The notes under the pieces are model-generated. The model worked only from the letters and a program-made list of their open reading frames with translations, did not search any database and was not told the DNA's origin. A program made the position numbers and the translations under genes. From Petrimonas sp. (lineage in GTDB: Bacteria > Bacteroidota > Bacteroidia > Bacteroidales > Dysgonomonadaceae), in assembly GCA_012839475.1 (NCBI GenBank), contig DUNG01000005.1, forward strand, positions 219,765 through 283,764: DNA of 64,000 bases, read 5' to 3'. Positions 56,236 through 64,000 of the stretch are shown piece after piece (the first letter of the stretch is position 1; each line of letters begins with the position of its first letter).

Positions 56236-59200
56236 TTAAAACGTGAGTAAAACACCAATGTTATACACCTTATTCAATGGATAAGCAGTGGGAGATGTTG
56301 TTTCAGGGTCGAAGTCTTTAATTCCGGTAAACGTGAGGAAATTCGTACCGGTAAAGTAGATTGTGGCCCCCTGCAGGTATACTTTCCGCGTTAAACTTTG
56401 TGGCACGTTGTAGCCAATCTCCAGGTTTTTTAATCTCAGGTAGTTGGCATTATGTAGCCAGTACGTGTTCGCGTTGCTTCTCCAATATTCGAAATAACGA
56501 TTCCATATTCTGGGTTTAACGGCATCGATATTATCAGTGGTCCATCTCCCTTCTACATCTCTTTTCAAGTAATTGCCCGCCTCGCCTTGCATTTCGTAGT
56601 AATCGTATCTAACAGCACCGGTTGCCCATTGAAAGAATAGGTTCATATAGAAGTTTTTGTAATCTAGTCCAAGATTAAGCCCTCCTACATGGGTGGGTAG
56701 GTCAGTTTTTTCTGAACGTACCCGATCTAGCCCGTCAATCACGCCGTCTTTGTTCACGTCTTCAAAAATCACATCTCCAGGTCGGGCACCTCCCCAGTGT
56801 GGGTAGCTGGCAAGATGATCCGCATCCCTAAAGATGCCGATCGCGTTGTAATATAGGCTGGCATTCATTGGTCTACCTGTTGATTGTTGATATTCAGGAA
56901 TGCCAGGGGTCTCATCCCAGAAAAGTATCTTGTTTTTGTTGAAATTCAGGTTAAGTGAAATGTTGTATCCTAAATCTGAAAGTTGATTTCTGTAAGAAAT
57001 CACAAATTCGAATCCTTGGTTTTCCACTTCACCTATATTCTCTCGTGGTAACGTGAGACCAGTACTTCCTGGGACTGATGCATTACGGGTCCAGAGAATA
57101 TTGCTTCGTAGGTTATAAAAGTAATCCGCGTTCAATCCCAGTTTACCATCGAACATTTGCGCATCGAATCCGATGTTGGATTGATTGGCCACTTCCCATG
57201 TCACGTTTCGGTTAGGTATTCTAAGTTCTTGTAGCATCTTCGATTCCACGTTGCCGTTGAACACGTAAATATTTGTTGAACCCGTGACGTATCCAAAGCT
57301 TGATAAGTATTGATAAGCATCGATCCGGTCGTTTCCAGTCTGTCCCCAGGATCCCCTTATCTTCATGTAATCCACGGTGTTTTTCAATCCTCCCCAGAAT
57401 GGCTCTTCCGAAATTCTCCATCCCAGTGAAACACCGGGGAAAAACCCGAATCGCCCCTCTTCGGGGAAGATAAAGGACCCATCGTATCGCCACACGAATT
57501 CCAGTAGGTACTTGTTCTGGTAATCGTAGTTCACGCGCCCGAAATAATTCATTCGTTCCTCTACACTAGAAGAACCGTTGTTATCTTTCTCGGCATCTCC
57601 ACCGGCAAAAAGTTCATCTAAAGCGGGTGAGACGTAATTTTTACGGAAAGCGGAAAAGTTCATGTAGTCTCCCGAATACCTTTCCATACCCAACAACGCT
57701 TTAAAATTGTGATCTTCATTAAAGGTTTGTTCGTAGTTTATCAACCCGTTCAAGGTGATGTTTTTATTTTGCCCCATCTCTTGTGTGAGTTGAGGATCTA
57801 CGAATCCCTTTTTCCCTTCTACCAAAATTGGTTCGCCCCCACTATCATAGGAGGTACCATCCCACGAGTAAAGGTACCAGGGTATTTGCCACAACTTGTC
57901 GTTTATGTATCGATTATCGACAGCCGCGTTTCCGCGAAACGATAATCCTTTCACCCATGGCAGTTTCACCTCCACGTTAGCACCCAGCAACAAGTCTGTT
58001 CTTTTATTCCTGTCGTAGCCAGTCTGGTTGGTCGTAATAACTACCGGGTTATTTCCATACTCGATGTCAGGACCATTCATGCCGTTTGGCCAATATGCAT
58101 GCATGTTGGGTTTACCTCTCCTAAGCATATTAAAGATATCGCCAGCCGATCGGGTAGGGTAGTTCCTGTTTTGGAAAAGTGCCGACATATCCACGCCATA
58201 ACTTACGTAATCATTAAGTTTCCCATCGAGGTTTACGCGTATGTTTTGCTGTTTGTAATTGGTTGCACTGTTTTTATAGATAGCATCTTGAAACGTTGTT
58301 CCCACCGACACAAAATAGGTTAGGTAATTTTGGCCCCCTGAGATAGAGAGGTTTGCATTTCTTTGTGGTGCAGATGACTTAAAGGTCTCCGCAAACCAAT
58401 CGGTGTTCGGGTACAGCCAAGGATCACCACCTTTTCGGTAATTTTCGATCTCTTCATTACTGTATTTTGGTGCTTGCCCTTGGTATACGCTAATTTCGTT
58501 TAAAACCTCAAGATAAGTTGCCGAGTCAATGGATTTAGGAATGACAGTAGGCATGCTTCTACCTTCGTTATATGAAAACTGCACTTGCGGTTTACCTTGT
58601 TGGCCCCTTTTCGTAGTGACCAGGATTACACCATTGGCTGCTTTTGACCCGTAAATTGCCGCGGAAGCATCTTTTAACACGGTGATGCTCTCTATGTCGT
58701 TTGGATCAAGACGCTGAAGATCCCTGTTGGAAATGCCATCCACCACGACTAGTGGTGAGTTGTCGCCCAAGGTGTTGGCTCCCCTTATACGTAACGTGGA
58801 TCCATCACTTCCGGGCTCGCCCGATCGAGTCATAACTACTAACCCCGGAATCTTTCCAGCTAACGAGTTGGTAAGGTTGGCAGTGGGTACTGCAGTGAGT
58901 TCTTTACCTTCTAGCGTGCTAATGGCACCTGTGATGGTGGCTTGCTTTTGTGTACCATAACCAATAACCACCAATTCTTCAAGTGACTTGGTGTCCTCTT
59001 GTAGGGTTAGATCGAAAGTTGTTCTTCCAGCAGTGTTGATAATCTGTTCTAAGTACCCGATGTAGGAGACCTTAATGGTGGCGTTGTCGGTTACGTTTAA
59101 CGAAAATTGACCATCAATGTCTGTAATCGTTCCGTTGGTCGTACCCTCTTCAATAATATTTGCCCCGATTATCGGTTCACCTTTACCATCCACAATCGTT

Positions 59201-59385
59201 CCGGTAATTTGCTTTTTTAGCTGTTGCTGATTCTGCACCTTTGATTCATGGCTGTAACCTATTTCGGCCATAGAGCAAAATACGCAGGTGAATAGTAGGA
59301 TAAACACTGTCCGCATAATCAATAAAAAATGTTTAATGGGTAGTTTTTTATTTAAAGTATTACCCCTAGTGTTGTTGTTCCTCAT
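56236..59385 (-). CDS. SusC/RagA-family TonB-linked outer-membrane transporter (pair 3)
   Basis: The 1049-residue protein has an extended N-terminus before the signal core (KHFLLIMRTVFILLFTCVFC), a carboxypeptidase-like domain (KQITGTIVDGKGEPIIGANI), a TonB box (EELVVIGYG), a plug (LAGKIPGLVVMTRSGEPGSDG, ASAAIYGSKAANGVILVTTKRG) and a barrel ending KVYNIGVLLTF. The barrel is paralogous to pair 1 (GGDPWLYPNTDWFAETFK, WRYDGSFIFPEEGRFGFFPG), while the N-terminal extension resembles pair 2. That mosaic could reflect domain exchange or shared ancestry. Confidence 0.93.
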   Translation of the reverse strand: MRNNNTRGNTLNKKLPIKHFLLIMRTVFILLFTCVFCSMAEIGYSHESKVQNQQQLKKQITGTIVDGKGEPIIGANIIEEGTTNGTITDIDGQFSLNVTDNATIKVSYIGYLEQIINTAGRTTFDLTLQEDTKSLEELVVIGYGTQKQATITGAISTLEGKELTAVPTANLTNSLAGKIPGLVVMTRSGEPGSDGSTLRIRGANTLGDNSPLVVVDGISNRDLQRLDPNDIESITVLKDASAAIYGSKAANGVILVTTKRGQQGKPQVQFSYNEGRSMPTVIPKSIDSATYLEVLNEISVYQGQAPKYSNEEIENYRKGGDPWLYPNTDWFAETFKSSAPQRNANLSISGGQNYLTYFVSVGTTFQDAIYKNSATNYKQQNIRVNLDGKLNDYVSYGVDMSALFQNRNYPTRSAGDIFNMLRRGKPNMHAYWPNGMNGPDIEYGNNPVVITTNQTGYDRNKRTDLLLGANVEVKLPWVKGLSFRGNAAVDNRYINDKLWQIPWYLYSWDGTSYDSGGEPILVEGKKGFVDPQLTQEMGQNKNITLNGLINYEQTFNEDHNFKALLGMERYSGDYMNFSAFRKNYVSPALDELFAGGDAEKDNNGSSSVEERMNYFGRVNYDYQNKYLLEFVWRYDGSFIFPEEGRFGFFPGVSLGWRISEEPFWGGLKNTVDYMKIRGSWGQTGNDRIDAYQYLSSFGYVTGSTNIYVFNGNVESKMLQELRIPNRNVTWEVANQSNIGFDAQMFDGKLGLNADYFYNLRSNILWTRNASVPGSTGLTLPRENIGEVENQGFEFVISYRNQLSDLGYNISLNLNFNKNKILFWDETPGIPEYQQSTGRPMNASLYYNAIGIFRDADHLASYPHWGGARPGDVIFEDVNKDGVIDGLDRVRSEKTDLPTHVGGLNLGLDYKNFYMNLFFQWATGAVRYDYYEMQGEAGNYLKRDVEGRWTTDNIDAVKPRIWNRYFEYWRSNANTYWLHNANYLRLKNLEIGYNVPQSLTRKVYLQGATIYFTGTNFLTFTGIKDFDPETTSPTAYPLNKVYNIGVLLTF

Positions 59386-59488
59386 ACAGTTGTGATGTTT
59401 TTAGTTAATACATAAATGATTAGTTTTGTTGATGGATGTAATTATTTAAAATCATAGGCATGAATTTTAACGTTGTTGTTATCGCTAC

Positions 59489-59496
59489 CAAAATTA
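59489..59496 (-). promoter_or_regulatory. -7 box for susC-3
   Basis: On the - strand this reads TAATTTTG (TAnnTTTG), about 100 bp before the susC-3 start. The leader carries TGTTTTTAGTTAATACAT (59396-59413, + strand reading), nearly the same as 53549-53565 before susC-2. Confidence 0.45.
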
Positions 59497-59636
59497 ACGC
59501 AAGATTGTTACAACGGTGTTACATTTAAATTAAGAAAAAGTTGCCTTTCTCCCCTTTTTCCCACTGTTTTTTTAACCTCATTTGCTATTCGCATTGGCAT
59601 TTGCTTTTGTTGATAAAGTCAAATAAACTGGTTTAA

Positions 59637-60266
59637 TTAATAATAGACCACTTTGTCTGGTCTGTTCCAAGTGTAGACGATCACGTCGTGCGCTTCTACC
59701 CGGTACCCGTTGGGGATAGTTTTCGCTTTCAACGTAACGCTGTTCTCCCCCTCTTTTAGGTCGTAATTCCAGGAAAGTTCAAGTCGTCTGATACGGCTAT
59801 CCGTGGGGGGTTCGTATACCTTGTTGAGCGACATGTCGGTATGCGCGAAGTTCAGGTGCTCTACCTTGTCCAAACCCTGTTTCCAATAGGCCGGTATCTT
59901 GTCGTACCCGATCATCGTGCCCAGTATTCCGCCCGCGTTGGCAAAGTGTTTCGCGTGTAGCGAGTCGGGTGCGTCCAGCAAGTCCATGTAGACATCGTCG
60001 TACAACCCAGGCGAGTTTTCATAATACCAGAGCATCCGCGTGTCGTTCCACGGGATAGGAACCTCGTCGCCGATCATCGTTCCGTTCCATACGAATTCCG
60101 TTGGGCCACCGTAGGTGCATCCAATCACCTGGCCTGCCCATCCCCCTTTGATTTTATCCAGCAGTTCTCCCCTGCTTATGGTATATTCCGTTGCAGTTGT
60201 GTTGCCTTTCTGGCACGATAAAAGGATGATCGCGCTCAACATGAAAAAAAGTTCGCGCTGTTTCAT
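59637..60266 (-). pseudogene. Internally deleted ADP-ribosylglycohydrolase-family lipoprotein
   Basis: The 209-residue frame has a lipoprotein signal (MKQRELFFMLSAIILLS-C) and the family's N-terminal segment (LLDKIKGGWAGQVIGCTYGGP, then GDEVPIPWNDTRMLWYYENS and DDVYMDL). It then jumps through LDAPDSLHAKHFANA directly to GGILGTMIGYDKIPAYWKQG, which in full-length relatives follows the G-x-D-S-D-C-N metal motif. The middle, with most of the metal and catalytic Asp residues, is missing although the frame stays open. Relatives are about 450-700 residues. I read it as an in-frame deletion remnant, probably inactive. ATG 60266 starts at the signal; the frame is open to 60296. Confidence 0.65.
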
Positions 60267-60329
60267 ATGAATGAAGTAATGTTTAAATAATCGCAACCAA
60301 AAATCGACACTAACCTAATACAGGTGTGA

Positions 60330-60337
60330 CAAAAATA
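60330..60337 (-). promoter_or_regulatory. -7 box upstream of the ADP-ribosylglycohydrolase remnant
   Basis: On the - strand this reads TATTTTTG (TAnnTTTG), about 65 bp before ATG 60266. No -33 element is evident. Confidence 0.35.
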
Positions 60338-60468
60338 CAAAAAAAATTAAATTAACCCACTACTATCCGATATTTTGAAATAATTAGCTATTATCGTCGT
60401 ACTTTAACCGACAAAAGGGACCGTTTGGTAATTGGAAAAGTAAAAAATGAAACCATTAAATTAGTTGA

Positions 60469-60795
60469 CAGAACTACTGTTCGTCTATGTTTGAGCCTTT
60501 AAAACAGAATTTACAGATTAAAACCTATTTGGGTACAAGTGAAAACGCTGTGAAGTCTCAAGTTTTTGGAACAATGATTGTTTTTCTGCTATTAGAGCTT
60601 ATCCATAGAGTTTACTGCAAAGGAACGATAGCATTCAGCAATTATTGTGAAAAAGTGAGGATTTGTCTGTTGCATTATCTATCTTTCAGCTATTTGTGCG
60701 GCATAAGCGGTAAAGTGAAAAAGATACAAAAACCGTCTGATAAGACATTGTTTGACCGAGATGAATTTTGGCTTCAGACGGAAATTGAGTTTTAA
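60469..60795 (+). pseudogene. IS4-family transposase C-terminal fragment
   Basis: About 108 residues are open after a stop at 60466. FEPLKQNLQIKTYLGTSENA, then a hydrophobic MIVFLLLELIHRV helix and AFSNYCEKVRICLLHYLSFS, match the C-terminal end of Bacteroidota IS4-type transposases (F-F-K-x-x-K-Q-N-L-x-I-K-x-F-L-G-T-S-x-N-A-V). The DDE core upstream is gone. It is the main content of the gap between the truncated ADP-ribosylglycohydrolase gene and the phosphoesterase. No inverted repeats bounding it were found. Confidence 0.6.
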
Positions 60796-60896
60796 TACGT
60801 TAATATACAGATAATTACAAAAAGAAAAGGTCGTTTTATCATAACTTTCGGAAGGTAGTGAAATTTACCATGAGTATGGTAAAGAAAGAGAAATTA

Positions 60897-60948
60897 AAAC
60901 GAGCGAAGCCAGTTAAATCAAAATAATTTAAGCTGGCTTCGTTCGTTT
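60897..60948 (-). terminator. Terminator downstream of the metallophosphoesterase gene
   Basis: A 16-bp stem, AAACGAGCGAAGCCAG (60897-60912) with CTGGCTTCGTTCGTTT (60933-60948), has one G-T pair. TTAAA/TTTAA extends it inward. On the - strand the stem is followed by TTTTAATTT. It lies 15 bp past the stop. Confidence 0.85.
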
Positions 60949-60963
60949 ACGGAGTGTCCCAAA

Positions 60964-62136
60964 TCAGTTTTGCACCTTATAATTAAAGGTTTTCACCTGT
61001 TTCCCCTTGGTGTTGGTGATGCGAACCTCTATCTCTTTGTCGTTGGCCATAACGCCAATCATCTCCCGATTATGATTCACCAGTATCGGGAAGTTGATCG
61101 CATCGCTCTTTTCTTGATAGATGTATCTGTGGAGGTGGCCACACATCATCAGGTCTATACCGGCTTTATTCAACGTGGGTACGAACTTCTCCAGGATTTC
61201 TTTTTCGCCGTGCCAGTTCCCGAAGGGGGGGATATGGGTAATCACCACCTTAAAAGGCGCTTGCTTAAACTCATCGCTTTGAATTATCTTTTCCAGCCAT
61301 TTTGCCTGTTCGGTGCGGTAATTGTCGAAAGCCACGATGCCACTGTACTCGATATCGCTGTCTGGCTTGTCCTCACCGCAGTCGAGCACGAGAAAGCAGA
61401 TGGGGCCTTGGCGGAACATGTAATAGAGCTGACCAGTTGGGGTGGGGAAGTATCGAGGGAAGGTGGTCGCGAAATGGCCTCGGGTTTCATGATTGCCCCG
61501 TGCGTAGTAGAAGGGGGTCTCTTTTGCGAACAATGTCACTGCAGTATCCATGAAGTCATCGAATAGCTTCTCTTGCGAGAGAAGGTCGGTAGTCATATCG
61601 CCGTTGAAAAAAACCAGATCGGTTTCATCCCATTGGGTTCCCATCAAGAGGGAGTCCATTAATGCATTATCACCGTGAATATCGTTTAACACTAAGAATG
61701 AAATCTCCTTTTTGTGAGGATTGTTGGTGGTAAACGTGAGCGGTATTTGTCTGTACACATTGCTTGCCACGGTTTGGCCGTAAATCACGTTATAAACTTG
61801 ATGATCTAACACCTCTTGCGAATAGATGCGGTACCGGTAGGTAGTGTTGGGCTTTAGCTCCTTCAACCTCACCATGTGGACCGAATCGACCACTTTGAAC
61901 CCGTAGGATTCTGCGAAAAATTGGGGTCTCTCTTCGTGGTAGAAATGGGTACCATCGTTCGGGGCCAGCTCTACCCAGGAAATGGCCTTTTTATTGGTTG
62001 TCCAGACGATGGTCACTTCATTTTCGGTCAAGCCTTGCAGGTAGGGACCATGAGTAATTGCGATTTGCGACTGAGCGGAAAGAGAGACCGAAATACTCAG
62101 GAAAAGAGAGAGCCATACGATTGATTTAGCATTCAT
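60964..62136 (-). CDS. Secreted calcineurin-like metallophosphoesterase with N-terminal FN3-like domain
   Basis: The 390-residue protein has a signal peptide (about 1-21, ending SLSAQ), a purple-acid-phosphatase-type N-terminal domain (about 25-135, ITHGPYLQGLTENEVTIVWTT), and a metallophosphoesterase domain (about 145-365). The metal motifs are complete: LNDIHGD, FFNGDM, YARGNHETRG, VVITHIPPFGNWHGE and MCGHLHRY. It hydrolyses phosphomonoesters or diesters in the periplasm, with unknown substrate. It has its own promoter and terminator inside the SusC/SusD region, so its link to glycan use is uncertain. Confidence 0.9.
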   Translation of the reverse strand: MNAKSIVWLSLFLSISVSLSAQSQIAITHGPYLQGLTENEVTIVWTTNKKAISWVELAPNDGTHFYHEERPQFFAESYGFKVVDSVHMVRLKELKPNTTYRYRIYSQEVLDHQVYNVIYGQTVASNVYRQIPLTFTTNNPHKKEISFLVLNDIHGDNALMDSLLMGTQWDETDLVFFNGDMTTDLLSQEKLFDDFMDTAVTLFAKETPFYYARGNHETRGHFATTFPRYFPTPTGQLYYMFRQGPICFLVLDCGEDKPDSDIEYSGIVAFDNYRTEQAKWLEKIIQSDEFKQAPFKVVITHIPPFGNWHGEKEILEKFVPTLNKAGIDLMMCGHLHRYIYQEKSDAINFPILVNHNREMIGVMANDKEIEVRITNTKGKQVKTFNYKVQN

Positions 62137-62239
62137 AATTATTTACTTAATCTTATTAATTTAAACATCTTGTTGATTGACAAGAAAAAGAGCATATTTG
62201 CTTTTAAAAGGTGCTGAAAGCAAATAATATGTTACGAAA

Positions 62240-62270
62240 CAAAATTACATGAAAATCTCCCTATTTCCAA
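62240..62270 (-). promoter_or_regulatory. Promoter for the metallophosphoesterase gene
   Basis: On the - strand TTG (62268-62270), a 20-bp spacer and TAATTTTG (62240-62247) match the Bacteroidales consensus. The leader would be about 97 bases. Confidence 0.6.
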
Positions 62271-62340
62271 GCGGCTGTAATAAAAATCAAGGCTGTAGAG
62301 TCAAGTAGCAAGTGCAATATTATAAAAACTGTTTCATAAG

Positions 62341-62454
62341 TGTCCACTAAAAAAACGCAATTGTTCTTTGAAATATCAATAATGTCAATGAACGATTCGG
62401 TTATAGTGAACCAAGTTTATTTAATTTTTAATCGTCCACTTTTTTTAGTGGGCA
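62341..62454. mobile_element. 114-bp MITE-like element
   Basis: TGTCCACTAAAAAAA (62341-62355) and TTTTTTTAGTGGGCA (62440-62454) are terminal inverted repeats with one mismatch in 15. The right end also folds locally (GTCCACT/AGTGGGC). The inside has no coding frame. The size and AT-rich ends fit a non-autonomous element or a deleted IS. The remaining 62455-62686 of the gap shows no gene. Confidence 0.45.
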
Positions 62455-62686
62455 GTAGTGATAAATATTCCAAAACAAAACACCCGGGCGTTGCACTTTT
62501 AAGTTGAACTTAGGTTTTCACATAGAGCGGGAGTGAAAATTAATGTTGCCAGTCATCATTGTTAATCAGATAATTCCCCACTTAATTCTTCTCAAATAAT
62601 TTGTAAAATACCTGAGGTAAGAGAAATAAAAGACGTTTTACAGTAAAGAAAACAGTATAGGAGACTTACAGGGTAGCGCTCCATTA

Positions 62687-62719
62687 AAAAACCCTTGGCT
62701 TTGCAGGCCAAGGGTTTTT
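62687..62719 (-). terminator. Terminator of the GH43-like gene
   Basis: AAAAACCCTTGGC (62687-62699) pairs perfectly with GCCAAGGGTTTTT (62707-62719) around a 7-base loop, ending in T-runs on both strands. It lies 25 bp beyond the stop at 62744. Confidence 0.92.
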
Positions 62720-62743
62720 AAGTTTTCAGATAGTCAAGTCATG

Positions 62744-64000
62744 TTATTTTTTGTCATAATTCAGAACAATCACAATATTGCCGGACTCTTTCCCGGGGAT
62801 CACTTTCAGTTCCATCTGGCCGAGAATATCATTGCCCTTCCCAAGGTATGAAAGGGTGTCGGTTACCGTTGGATTATCTCCCGATCCTATAAGTTCAGAT
62901 CGTGTAAGCTCGCCCCTCCACAGTACCGGCCCGAAAGAGTGTCTTAATGTATATTTGCCAGGGGTAATGCCCTCAAACAGATATTCATTAACACCCTCCT
63001 TGAGCATCTTCCTTTCGATCATCCTTCTTTCTATCGCGAGCTCAATCTCCGCTCCTATCCCCATTGTCTGTTCCGTGATTTCTCTAAAGTACCCCGTGCC
63101 GCTATCGAAAGCCTCTACCTCGAAATAATACTCAGGTTCGACATTCAGGCTATGAATGGTGATTTTGTAATCATCGTAAACCATGTAGTTGTTGTATAGC
63201 TTACCGGGTTCAATACCGTAACGAACCACGTAACCGTCGGCACCTTCAACGGGCTCCCAGATGATTGTCGCGTCACGGCGATCTTCCGGGTCGCGTACAA
63301 CGTATACGTCCGTGACCTTGGTGAACGTGGCTTTTTTCGGGTTGCCGAAGACACGAAAATCCTGTATCGAGAACTTCCCGGAATCGTGCGTGAAAACGTT
63401 CGTGACCTTGACGAACCTTGCCATCGTTGGTTCTGCAAGCTCCGTGTAGTCATGCCTGTTATCCGCCGTGTTATTGCTCTTGTCAATGATTTTGGACCAT
63501 GTCTTGTTGTCGTTTGACACTTCGACGATAAAGGACTGGTATCGGTCAAGGGGAGCCGCCAGCCCGAAGCCTCTTCCCACCTCCACCGTGGCATCATGCC
63601 TGTCAAAGTTCACCTGGATAGCCGTGATTTGACATTCTACCCCCAGGTCGACCGTCATGTATTCACCTTCATTGCCGGTGCTCGCGACCCACTTGGTCAT
63701 GAAGTCCTCGTCAACCGCGTTGGCAGCATCAAAACCTTCCAGGGTAGATGAGACTTCAACGTGTTTCTTGTGGGATAGCAGCATCCATCCGGTAAAGCCA
63801 TTGTTGACAGCATCTGGCTTTACCCCGGGTAAATACATCGGGTAATCCCCGAACGCGGTATTTGAATGCATTACACCGTCTTCGTCAACATCTGTAGGGT
63901 ACAACACGATTTCTCCACTTCCCCTGCCCCCGTACCACCCGGGGATCATGCATATCGTCCAGAATTGACCGTTTTTATCCTTGAACGTGCTGCCGTGACC
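62744..64000 (-). CDS. GH43-like glycoside hydrolase with discoidin and FN3 domains, 5' part outside window
   Basis: The frame stays open to base 64000, so about 418 C-terminal residues are seen. The first residues (GHGSTFKDKNGQFWTICMIP, then GEIVLYPTDVDEDGVMHSNTAFGDYP) match the end of a GH43-type five-blade propeller. A discoidin/F5-8C domain follows at about 75-230 (AVDEDFMTKWVASTGNEGEY, VDLGVECQITAIQVNFDRHD), then a fibronectin type III domain (about 240-320, ATIIWEPVEGADGYVVRYG) and a beta-rich C-terminal domain. GH43 enzymes act on arabinan, xylan and related glycans. The catalytic residues lie outside the window, so activity is not established. Confidence 0.75.
   Translation of the reverse strand, partial: GHGSTFKDKNGQFWTICMIPGWYGGRGSGEIVLYPTDVDEDGVMHSNTAFGDYPMYLPGVKPDAVNNGFTGWMLLSHKKHVEVSSTLEGFDAANAVDEDFMTKWVASTGNEGEYMTVDLGVECQITAIQVNFDRHDATVEVGRGFGLAAPLDRYQSFIVEVSNDNKTWSKIIDKSNNTADNRHDYTELAEPTMARFVKVTNVFTHDSGKFSIQDFRVFGNPKKATFTKVTDVYVVRDPEDRRDATIIWEPVEGADGYVVRYGIEPGKLYNNYMVYDDYKITIHSLNVEPEYYFEVEAFDSGTGYFREITEQTMGIGAEIELAIERRMIERKMLKEGVNEYLFEGITPGKYTLRHSFGPVLWRGELTRSELIGSGDNPTVTDTLSYLGKGNDILGQMELKVIPGKESGNIVIVLNYDKK

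Overview
The window is a piece of a Bacteroidota chromosome, most likely order Bacteroidales. Evidence: three SusC/SusD outer-membrane uptake pairs, a fused SecDF, a fused NuoCD in a complex I with no NuoE/F/G, a conserved insertion in the F1 beta subunit, and promoter boxes of the form TAnnTTTG. A Dysgonomonadaceae-type anaerobe (Proteiniphilum/Petrimonas-like) would fit, but that placement is inference.

Region 1 (1-9.5 kb, + strand): 3' part of a formate/nitrite-family channel, tRNA-Gly (- strand) with an extra half-copy between it and its promoter, a GHL10-type putative glycosidase whose signal peptide appears split between two frames, then fur, purA, a membrane zinc peptidase, a biotin-dependent decarboxylase/carboxylase subunit, a sodium:solute symporter and engB.

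Region 2 (9.6-34.1 kb, all - strand): an energy block. In transcription order: tRNA-Thr, atpD-atpC-atpI-like-atpB, then nuoA-B-CD-H-I-J-K-L-M-N, a decayed TerC-type gene, exbB-exbD-exbD-tonB, a small membrane protein, a PstS-like lipoprotein, a TPR protein, and finally atpE-F-H-A-G. The F1Fo ATP synthase operon is therefore cut between atpB and atpE by about 17 kb holding a proton pump (complex I) and a proton-motive-force consumer (the Ton system). From the exbB start to the atpG end the largest gap between genes is 109 bp, so Ton genes and half of the ATP synthase may share a transcript.

Region 3 (34.3-43.1 kb): secDF, an M3 oligopeptidase lipoprotein and an SLC13-type transporter on the - strand, then an SPFH-domain protein followed by a 55-residue ribbon-helix-helix protein on the + strand.

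Region 4 (43.1-64 kb): a glycan-utilisation region. SusC/SusD pair 1 (+) converges on pair 2 (-) at a strong bidirectional terminator. Pair 3 (-) lies upstream of pair 2 and is a clear paralogue of pair 1. Further right are a gutted ADP-ribosylglycohydrolase gene, an IS4-type transposase tail, a metallophosphoesterase, a 114-bp element with terminal inverted repeats, and the 3' part of a GH43-like protein with discoidin and fibronectin-type domains. The region carries at least three decayed or mobile-element traces, so it looks rearranged. No CRISPR array, rRNA, integrase, intact transposase or dedicated PUL regulator is visible in the window.
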